DNA from: Nitrospira sp.
GTDB taxonomy: Bacteria > Nitrospirota > Nitrospiria > Nitrospirales > Nitrospiraceae
Assembly (NCBI GenBank): GCA_019636875.1
Contig: JAHBWR010000030.1
Location: forward strand, 1 to 32,888
Reading direction: 5' to 3'
DNA: 32,888 bases
Shown here in pieces: positions 26,322 through 32,888 of the stretch (its first letter is position 1; the number at the start of each line of letters is the position of its first letter). The position numbers and the translations under genes were made by a program. The notes beneath the pieces are model-generated. The model did not search any database. It was not told the origin of the DNA and was given only the letters and a program-made list of their open reading frames with translations.

Positions 26322-27737
26322 CTAGGAACGATGTTGTTCGAAGCTTTCAATCCACTGGCGTTGGAACTCCTCATAGGAGATAAGCAGCACGTTTTGAAAA
26401 GCTGTGGCCACAGATGATTTTGCTTGGAATGCCTTCAGCAATTCATCCACGCGGGCCAATCCCCATCGCTCGATCATATAATGGGTCGCTGAATTAGCCT
26501 CCAGATACGCCACGGTTGACGTGCCGGCCGGTAATGTCCCCCAGGAGCCTTCTAGGGAAGTTAAAGGAATCGCGCTGATTTCCCCTTGCATGGCTTGGTC
26601 AAGCTCCGGCCATGTATCCCCGGCCCATTGCATGGCCAAACCTTCGTTCAGCCAAGTCGGCAGGGCCCCGACGTTGGTTCCTAACCGATCGTGAAGGAGC
26701 GCATGGACATACTCATGGCGTAGTACGCTGGTGAGCCACTTACTATCCGTCGTCGCTCCTTGAGTAGGAATCTGAATGCGACCAAGCGAGGGATCATAGA
26801 GGCCGTCAGCCCAAGCTGGGCTTCCGGTCGCCCCTTGAAATGAATCTTTGGTGTGGAGAACAACCATGATAGGTTTTGAGGGAAAATGTCCGAACTTCTG
26901 TCCGATGTCTCGATAGGCTTCTTCAAGAATTTCAAGCACTGAGGTCCAGATACCCTGGTCTTCCTCGCCATCAAACTTGACCACGAAATGGGTGCTACTT
27001 CGCGCAGTCATTTGGGATTCGACTGAATGTGTACGTTGAATCTTGGCTGTTACAGCGGCCAGATAAGACTGAAGTGACGGATCTTGCCTGGCGCGATCGG
27101 CGGCCTGAGCTAAGTGCTTCGCTGCTTCCGTCAAGTTGTCCTGTTCCTGCAACAAGTCGGCCATGGCCAAGTGCGGAAAGGGTTCTTGTGGGGCGATCCG
27201 CATGAGTTTGGAGAGAAACTCGGCATTGAGCGCCCGATCCCGTTGTTCCCAGTAGGTGTGAGCGAGGTTCATGAGGATGACGGGGTTCGAGTCGTCCAGT
27301 TCCGCCGCTCTCTTAAACGCGTTGAGAGATGCCTGCGTCCCGTGGAGCCGTTCCTGTTGCAAGCCAAGGTTGTTCCACAGAATTGCCACGAAAGGGCGTG
27401 TGTTCCCGTTCGACAAAGCCTCAGGAGGAAGCTCTTTCAGCTTGTTCTCAGCCAAGGCCAGGTTATGTTTTTCAATTTCATCACGAATAGCTTCCAGCAG
27501 CGCTTCATGCGGGGTAGACGGGATTGTGCTTTGGTCGAGTGAACGGGCGTGTTTCGAATCGATCTCGGGTGCTCTGTTCGGTGGTGGCTCCGGGGGTGGT
27601 GCGACAGATTCGATGGTGTCCGTGAGTTGAGTGGACGATGGGGGCGAGGGCGATTTCAGGAACAGGTTGTAACTGACTAACACCGCTAGCCCGAGTCCGA
27701 GGGGGATTAAGATATGGGTGATATTACGGCGGTACAT
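26322..27737 (-). CDS. Membrane-anchored TPR protein with HExxH metalloprotease-like domain
   Basis: About 471 residues from the ATG at 27737. In-frame ATGs at 27761 and 27824 are also possible and none has a clear ribosome site; 27737 gives a short positive N-terminus (MYRRN) before one transmembrane helix (ITHILIPLGLGLAVLVSYNL). A Ser/Pro/Glu-rich linker and about three or four TPR units (NNLGLQQERLHGTQASLNAF, LMNLAHTYWEQRDRALNAEF) precede a gluzincin-like peptidase region. That region has HEYVHALLHD (zinc His-His, catalytic Glu) and, about 20 residues on, WLNEGLAMQW supplying the third ligand. This layout fits the peptidase MA-like family. It would sit in the periplasm, anchored in the inner membrane. 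It is divergent from recG. Confidence 0.82.
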   Translation of the reverse strand: MYRRNITHILIPLGLGLAVLVSYNLFLKSPSPPSSTQLTDTIESVAPPPEPPPNRAPEIDSKHARSLDQSTIPSTPHEALLEAIRDEIEKHNLALAENKLKELPPEALSNGNTRPFVAILWNNLGLQQERLHGTQASLNAFKRAAELDDSNPVILMNLAHTYWEQRDRALNAEFLSKLMRIAPQEPFPHLAMADLLQEQDNLTEAAKHLAQAADRARQDPSLQSYLAAVTAKIQRTHSVESQMTARSSTHFVVKFDGEEDQGIWTSVLEILEEAYRDIGQKFGHFPSKPIMVVLHTKDSFQGATGSPAWADGLYDPSLGRIQIPTQGATTDSKWLTSVLRHEYVHALLHDRLGTNVGALPTWLNEGLAMQWAGDTWPELDQAMQGEISAIPLTSLEGSWGTLPAGTSTVAYLEANSATHYMIERWGLARVDELLKAFQAKSSVATAFQNVLLISYEEFQRQWIESFEQHRS

Positions 27738-27871
27738 GCGTAGTAGTGCTGAGTGTAGCATCGGAAGAAACGCTGACCAAGTAAACGAACAAAAGCCGCC
27801 AGTCGATTCTGGTCTAAGAATCATAGGGCTCGTTGAGCGTCCTAAGAGGCTGTGCTACGATCCTTCCTCGT

Positions 27872-30412
27872 ATGTCGGCTCCCGTTGAATCGAATGAGCA
27901 TCTGCCGCTCCAGGAGTGGGTGGATCGCATCGCCAGACCCATCGAGTTCGCGAGTCGAGATGATTATGCCCATCTCAAGGCCGTCACGAATCTCAGTGCG
28001 TTTGTCTCCTCACAAGTCATATCTGCGCTCCGACAGGCAACCTATCCGAAGACCATCGAAGCTCGTCTCATGTCGCTTCGGGACCTCTTTGTCGATTTTG
28101 AGCCGGCGCTTCCGGTCGAAGAGCAACGTCGACGGTTACAGGTAGCCGTACTCCACATCAATGAGCTTCGAACGGCTGTTCAGCAACAACTTCGCCGACC
28201 TCATGAGTCGCCGGTTCCGTCAGCCCGTGATTCTGAAACGAAGACGAGCGAACGGTCTCCCATCTGGAATCTTTCCGTTCGGTACATCAAAGGAGTCGGC
28301 CCGAAGCGCACCAGTATTCTGCAGCGGCTTCGTATCGAAACCGTGGAAGATGCGCTTTGGACCATACCCTGGCGGTACGAAGATCGGTCTGTCATGACGC
28401 CCATCGGAAACCTTGTACCAGGGATGGTGGCGTCGATTTGCGGGACAGTCGGGAAGTGTGATGCGAAACGGACAAGAAATCGACGGTTGAGCGTGTTGGA
28501 ACTTGGTGTCGAGGATGCATCAGGGAGGATGCAGGTTGTCTTTTTCAATCAACCATATTTGGAAGAGATGCTGCCCATCGGCACTCGCGTCATGATGAGC
28601 GGGCGCGTCACCACAGGCCGTCAAGGGTGGATGGTTCCAAGGATGGATGTGGCGCAATATGAGGTTCTTGGTGAAGGGAGTGAATCGACGCTCCATGTCG
28701 GACGTATTGTCCCCATCTACCATGAGACCAAAGGATGGACGTCTCGTCAGATGCGGGTGTTGGTGAGAAATCTCCTGATGGACCATGGCCTGGAGCTCCT
28801 TGACCAGTTGCCTGTCCCTCTTCGCGCACGACAACGATTAATACCCATTCATGAAGCACTCCACGATATTCATTTCCCCAAGCCCGGCACAGACTTTCAG
28901 CTTCTGGAGCGTGGGAAAACTGCGGCGCATCGGCGGCTGGCGTTTGAAGAACTGCTGTTGCTTCAGTTGGCCTTGGCCACAAGGTCTCGCTCGGTTCACG
29001 ACGAGCCGAAGTCCCTTCGGTTCAATCCGAGGACTCCGTTACTGAAGAAACTGGAGTCGCTTTTACCGTTCCGCCTCACGACGGCGCAGGATCTGGTCCT
29101 TCGCGAAATATATCGGGACATGATCTCGCCACGCCCCATGAACCGCCTCGTGCAGGGAGATGTGGGGTCGGGGAAAACCGCGGTTGCGCTCCATGCCATC
29201 GTGATGGCCTGCGGATCAGGCTATCAGGCGGCGCTCATGGCACCGACGGAGATCCTTGCCGAGCAACACCATCGAAACCTTTCTGAAACTCTTCAGGCCT
29301 TGGGATTGCGGGCGATCCTCGTACGTGGAGGAGAAAAGGCATCGGTAAAGCGAGTGCAGGCCAAGCAGTTGGCTAGCGGTGAGATTCACGTGGCTATCGG
29401 CACGCACGCCCTCATTCAGCAAAATATAAAATTTAAGAGTCTCGGCTTGGCTGTGGTCGATGAACAGCATAAGTTCGGTGTCCTCCAACGGAAGATGCTC
29501 ATCGACAAGGGCTATAAGCCGGATGTGCTGGTCCTGACGGCTACACCCATTCCTCGCACACTGGCGATGACGGTGTATGGCGACCTTGATGTCTCCGTGA
29601 TTGATGTCTTGCCGCCCGGCCGAAAACCGGTGCGAACCTTTCTATTTGGGGAGGGGCAACGGCGAAGAGCGTATCAGATCGTCCGCGATGAACTCCGCAA
29701 CAGGAAGCAGGCCTATGTCGTCTATCCACTGGTAGAGGAATCTGAAAAGACCGACCTCCAAGCCGCGATTCAGGGGGCTGAACAGTTACAGAACGGGGAA
29801 TTTTCAGAGTTCCGCGTCGGTTTGCTGCACGGACGCATGAAAGCCGCAGAAAAAGAGGCAGTGATGGCCGACTTCAAAGCTGGAACGACCCAGCTGCTTG
29901 TTGCCACCACCGTAATCGAAGTCGGGGTGGATGTGCCGAATGCCACGATCATGATGATCGAACATGCTGAGCGCTTCGGTCTTGCCCAGTTGCACCAGTT
30001 ACGTGGTCGTGTAGGACGGGGCAGCCATCAATCTTATTGCTTGCTGATGGCGGCCAATATGGGGCAGGGACTATCCCCACGGGGACGAGATGCAAAGCGA
30101 GATCAAGAGTCATTGTCTTCAGCCAAGGAACGGTTGGAGGCGCTCGTCCGATCGAACGATGGATTTGTCATTGCCGAAGAAGACCTGCGTATCAGAGGAC
30201 CGGGGGAATTTTTCGGTTTGCGCCAGTGGGGTATGCCGGAGTTTCGGGTGGCAAGTCTGGTGCGAGACGGTGATCTGTTGCAGCAGGCCAGACAGGAAGC
30301 CTTCTCGTTGCTACAATCGGATCCAGGGTTGAAAGAGCCGGCTCACCAGGGGCTACGTGAGGCCATGCTTCGCAAGTGGGAGAAGAAGTTGGAGCTTGGT
30401 GCCATCAGTTGA
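27872..30412 (+). CDS. recG: ATP-dependent DNA helicase RecG
   Basis: A protein of about 846 residues from ATG 27872; a TTG at 27833 would add 13. About 128 residues precede the wedge domain, which begins near VRYIKGVGPKRTSIL. The helicase motifs follow: GDVGSGKTA (Walker A, about 429), APTEILAEQH, DEQHKFGVLQR (DEQH, about 530), LTATPIPRTLAMT, and QLRGRVGRGSHQSYC. RecG remodels stalled forks and Holliday junctions. E. coli RecG is 693 residues; the N-terminal extension resembles that of other longer RecG forms. No ribosome site stands out at either start. Confidence 0.96.
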   Translation: MSAPVESNEHLPLQEWVDRIARPIEFASRDDYAHLKAVTNLSAFVSSQVISALRQATYPKTIEARLMSLRDLFVDFEPALPVEEQRRRLQVAVLHINELRTAVQQQLRRPHESPVPSARDSETKTSERSPIWNLSVRYIKGVGPKRTSILQRLRIETVEDALWTIPWRYEDRSVMTPIGNLVPGMVASICGTVGKCDAKRTRNRRLSVLELGVEDASGRMQVVFFNQPYLEEMLPIGTRVMMSGRVTTGRQGWMVPRMDVAQYEVLGEGSESTLHVGRIVPIYHETKGWTSRQMRVLVRNLLMDHGLELLDQLPVPLRARQRLIPIHEALHDIHFPKPGTDFQLLERGKTAAHRRLAFEELLLLQLALATRSRSVHDEPKSLRFNPRTPLLKKLESLLPFRLTTAQDLVLREIYRDMISPRPMNRLVQGDVGSGKTAVALHAIVMACGSGYQAALMAPTEILAEQHHRNLSETLQALGLRAILVRGGEKASVKRVQAKQLASGEIHVAIGTHALIQQNIKFKSLGLAVVDEQHKFGVLQRKMLIDKGYKPDVLVLTATPIPRTLAMTVYGDLDVSVIDVLPPGRKPVRTFLFGEGQRRRAYQIVRDELRNRKQAYVVYPLVEESEKTDLQAAIQGAEQLQNGEFSEFRVGLLHGRMKAAEKEAVMADFKAGTTQLLVATTVIEVGVDVPNATIMMIEHAERFGLAQLHQLRGRVGRGSHQSYCLLMAANMGQGLSPRGRDAKRDQESLSSAKERLEALVRSNDGFVIAEEDLRIRGPGEFFGLRQWGMPEFRVASLVRDGDLLQQARQEAFSLLQSDPGLKEPAHQGLREAMLRKWEKKLELGAIS

Positions 30413-30486
30413 AGGGGCTCATGGGCTGATAAGATGGAATTCGTGAGGTCAGCAGGATAGAGGGTCCCTCCTCAGTCAGGAGTCGT

Positions 30487-30810
30487 ATGGGTTTCTTTCA
30501 GCGATTGACAGATGATTTGCGCTCCGGGATCGCGACTCTACGTCTGGGGACCGTCCATGCAGCAGGACGTGCGTTGGAAGAGACGGAACTGCTCCGCATG
30601 CGGTTGGAAGTTCGCAAGCTCGAACAGCAACTCTCTGATCTATACAAGGACATCGGCGAACGGGCCGTCGATATGAAAGAACGGGGCGAAACGGCAGAGC
30701 GAGTCGTCTACGATGCCGAGATCGTACGTCTCGTGAAACAAGTTGATGCACTCAAGGATTCGTGCAGGAAGTTGGAAGCCGAAATGAACCAGATTCGGAA
30801 CGAGCAGTGA
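30487..30810 (+). CDS. Small coiled-coil protein
   Basis: A 107-residue, highly charged helical protein. Heptad-like stretches run from about residue 31 (EETELLRMRLEVRKLEQQLS) to the end (VDALKDSCRKLEAEMNQIRN). There is no signal peptide or membrane segment. CAGGAG lies 5 nt before the ATG. It begins 74 bp after recG and its stop overlaps the GTG of the phosphatase gene, so the two are translated together. Family not recognised; a structural or adaptor role is a guess. Confidence 0.75.
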   Translation: MGFFQRLTDDLRSGIATLRLGTVHAAGRALEETELLRMRLEVRKLEQQLSDLYKDIGERAVDMKERGETAERVVYDAEIVRLVKQVDALKDSCRKLEAEMNQIRNEQ

Positions 30811-31748
30811 CCGAACCACCTCCGCACAGGCGCCGATTGGCCGGCATCGATATCGGCACCCTTACTTGTCGCTTGTTAATCGCAGATCTGATCCCTGGGC
30901 AACCACTCAAAGAACTCCGATCCGATCGACGCATCCTTCGACTGGGAGAAGGAGTTGATCAGACAAAACGATTGAGTTCGGCCGCCATGGATCGGAGCAT
31001 TGCCTGCCTGCAGGAATGGCAGAGCGTCATTAACAACGATGATGTTGAGGCTACGGCCGTGGTGGCGACGAGTGCGGTTCGTGACGCGACGAATCGACAG
31101 GAGTTTCTTGAACGAGTGAAGCGAGAGGCTGGGTTTGACGTCGAAGTCATTACGGGCGACGAAGAAGCCCGGAGGACCTTACTCGGTATTCGCTCAGGTC
31201 TGCCGACTGGGGCGACGGACATCCTGGCGTTGGACATCGGTGGTGGGAGCACCGAGTTCATCCTTGATCGGAGTGGACAGAAGCCGATCGTACGATCAAT
31301 CGATATCGGCGTGGTCCGCCTCTGTGAACGTGTGCTGCGCCATGATCCTCCAGCTACTGAAGAAGTGCGACAAGCCCGTGAGTGGGTGAGTCGAGAAGCT
31401 AGAGCAGCGGTGGCCGACATGGGTGACTACCGACAGGCCACATTCATCGGTACGGCCGGCACAGTTACCAGCCTTGCCGCGATGGCTCAGCAACTCAAGA
31501 GCTATGAGTCAGCCAGAATCCACAACTATGTGCTAAGGCTCGAAACTATCCGAGCGCTGGAGCATACCCTGCTGAGCAGACCGAAAGCCGACCGGGTCGG
31601 CTTACCGGGCTTGGAAAAGAACCGTGAAGAAGTCATCGCCGCCGGTGCGATCATCATCCGGACGATCATGGAGACATTGGGGAAGAAGGAATGTTTGGTT
31701 AGTGATCTGGGGTTGAGAGAGGGTGTGCTGATTGATCTGGTAATGTGA
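30807..31748 (+). CDS. Exopolyphosphatase / pppGpp phosphatase, Ppx/GppA family
   Basis: A 313-residue protein with the acetate/sugar-kinase-like fold of Ppx/GppA: AGIDIGTLTCRLLIADL at the N-terminus (phosphate-1 loop), TAVVATSAVRDATN, VITGDEEARRTLLGIRS, LALDIGGGSTEFIL (about 144-152), and FIGTAGTVTSLAAM. It hydrolyses polyphosphate or the pppGpp 5'-phosphate; length matches the short form without the C-terminal HD-like domain. The start is GTG 30807, overlapping the previous stop; an alternative in-frame GTG at 30762 would overlap the coiled-coil gene by 49 nt. Confidence 0.9.
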   Translation: MTEPPPHRRRLAGIDIGTLTCRLLIADLIPGQPLKELRSDRRILRLGEGVDQTKRLSSAAMDRSIACLQEWQSVINNDDVEATAVVATSAVRDATNRQEFLERVKREAGFDVEVITGDEEARRTLLGIRSGLPTGATDILALDIGGGSTEFILDRSGQKPIVRSIDIGVVRLCERVLRHDPPATEEVRQAREWVSREARAAVADMGDYRQATFIGTAGTVTSLAAMAQQLKSYESARIHNYVLRLETIRALEHTLLSRPKADRVGLPGLEKNREEVIAAGAIIIRTIMETLGKKECLVSDLGLREGVLIDLVM

Positions 31749-31799
31749 GGGCTATGACGAGGATCAGTCACAGTAACTATCTGTTGGGTAAATTGTCGA

Positions 31800-32771
31800 A
31801 TGACTGAGGAATTACAAGCGGACCACCAAGAGGTAATACATTACACGGGAGCGTCGGGTCTACACGGGATACTCACGAGCAAAACGATTTGGGCAACTCA
31901 TACATCTTTTCTTAATGATACCGAGGAGGTAGCGGGGTTTTTCAGTCGAGTCCTTTCGATGATCCTGGGGCCAATGTACCAGCGGTATGTTGAAGAGTCC
32001 GAGTCTCTTCAGCCGTGCGTGCAGGATGCACGCCGTTTAGGTATTGACCTATTTGATCATGACCTAAAAAGGTTTGTTCGCGGGTTCGAGGAAGCTCAGG
32101 GTAGGGCGACAGACCACTATGTCGTCTCTTTTTGTAAGGCAAGTGACGCATGGGTATCTCAACATGGTTTGTTGAGTCAATGGCGGGGTTATGGGCTAGA
32201 TGGAGGCTATGCAATCGTCTTTGATCGTGAACGTCTTGGATTGATTCTTGAACAAGAAAGTAAAATGTATCATGAGGAAGGACTGTTCTTGGGAGATGTC
32301 CAATACCATCTGGCCGAGAATATCAATGTTGAGGACGAGCAAGTTCGGGGTGACATTGAAAGAATCTCAAGATGTTTTTACAAATACTTGACGACCGAGG
32401 ATATCCAAGTGGTCTACCCGGCATTCGAGAGTATTACTCGACTATCGATTTATTGTAAGCATAGAGGTTTCGAGGAAGAACAGGAAGTTCGAATAGTAAT
32501 CACTGAACCTTCGATTGAAGTGGGGCTGGACCCTAAGAAGCCAGATGATAAGCCGTATCGTAGGACACAAAGCTATTTGCGTAACGGTGCGGCGGTTCCC
32601 TGCATTCATCTGCTCGAAGATCAGGAATTGAGAACGCTGCCGATTCGACGAATAATTGTTGGGCCGCACCCTGATAAGCTAGAGCGAAAGAGGGCTGTCG
32701 AAATTCTGCTGCATGAGCAAGGTATCGATGCGAAGGTCTTCGTATCGGAAACCCCATTCCGAGGCAAGTAG
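31800..32771 (+). CDS. DUF2971 family protein
   Basis: A 323-residue protein with the DUF2971 start pattern: VIHYTGASGLHGILTSKTIW and THTSFLNDTEE, then YVVSFCKASD, LLSQWRGYGLDGGYAIVFD, and a distant HRGFEEEQEVRIV. The biochemical function of the family is not established; members turn up in accessory and defence-linked contexts. Codons here are visibly richer in A and T than in neighbouring genes, and no ribosome site precedes ATG 31800, which together hint at acquisition by transfer. Everything downstream, to the window end, is non-coding as far as I can see. Confidence 0.8.
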   Translation: MTEELQADHQEVIHYTGASGLHGILTSKTIWATHTSFLNDTEEVAGFFSRVLSMILGPMYQRYVEESESLQPCVQDARRLGIDLFDHDLKRFVRGFEEAQGRATDHYVVSFCKASDAWVSQHGLLSQWRGYGLDGGYAIVFDRERLGLILEQESKMYHEEGLFLGDVQYHLAENINVEDEQVRGDIERISRCFYKYLTTEDIQVVYPAFESITRLSIYCKHRGFEEEQEVRIVITEPSIEVGLDPKKPDDKPYRRTQSYLRNGAAVPCIHLLEDQELRTLPIRRIIVGPHPDKLERKRAVEILLHEQGIDAKVFVSETPFRGK

Positions 32772-32888
32772 ATCGCGAGTGCGGCTCCCTATCCCTGCGG
32801 ATACCATCAATACCATTTGTTTTTGGTGAATTGCGCTTTTGGCACGACCCTGGGTTCGTCGGTGGGAGAACTGTGTCAAAGTTGCCCC

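Noticed and set aside
32772..32888. tRNA 3'-end or attachment-site scar near the right edge
   Set aside because: The reverse frame (GIGSRTRDL) resembles spurious ORFs seen antisense to tRNAs, but the needed GTTCRA loop and paired T-stem are absent, and no matching second copy is seen in the window.

Overview
The window looks like chromosomal DNA of a Nitrospira-type bacterium (phylum Nitrospirota). This is inferred from a full-length periplasmic chlorite dismutase of the Nitrospira type, a NarK-like nitrate/nitrite carrier, moderately GC-rich sequence and the housekeeping gene content. No rRNA, tRNA, CRISPR array, insertion sequence or prophage was seen. Almost everything reads as core genome. 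The likely accessory pieces are a VapBC toxin-antitoxin pair and a more A/T-rich DUF2971 gene near the right edge.

Layout. 1-4015: two divergent genes, each carrying one GlnE-type nucleotidyltransferase unit, flanking a short shared promoter region. The left gene, cut by the window edge, has a GlnD-like tandem ACT module fused to its N-terminus; the right one resembles the adenylyl-removing half of GlnE. Together they look like a split, ACT-equipped glutamine-synthetase adenylyltransferase system. 4037-7358: a hairpin terminator, then groL, groS and an rpoH-like heat-shock sigma factor, all on the minus strand. 7452-8707: promoter and NarK-like transporter. 8782-9484: vapBC on the minus strand with a palindromic operator over its promoter. 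9612-20391: a long plus-strand riboflavin/purine block: ribBA, ribH, nusB, purB, chlorite dismutase, purC, a small membrane protein, purS, purQ, a possible 22-codon ORF, a small exported protein, purL, purF. It supplies GTP-derived riboflavin precursors and most of the IMP pathway, with the chlorite dismutase gene physically embedded and overlapping purB.

20411-24665: smaller plus-strand genes: PilZ protein, exported thioredoxin-fold protein, a short conserved-looking protein, a metallo-beta-lactamase-like protein with an altered metal motif, a TPR protein, an unknown protein and a methyltransferase. The last four are joined by 1-4 nt overlaps and are probably one operon. 24550-24951 holds a small membrane protein gene that overlaps the methyltransferase tail to tail. 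24952-25400 is non-coding and ends in a structured leader whose last stem masks the Shine-Dalgarno sequence of an exported four-repeat protein (25401-26270).

26322-32771: a membrane-anchored TPR/HExxH metalloprotease-like protein divergent from recG, then a coiled-coil protein coupled to a Ppx/GppA phosphatase, and a DUF2971 protein.

Points most worth a second look: the split ACT-GlnE pair, the chlorite dismutase inside the purine operon, the SD-masking leader at 25294-25400, the His-to-Gln change in the RibB half of RibBA, and the vapBC operator architecture.
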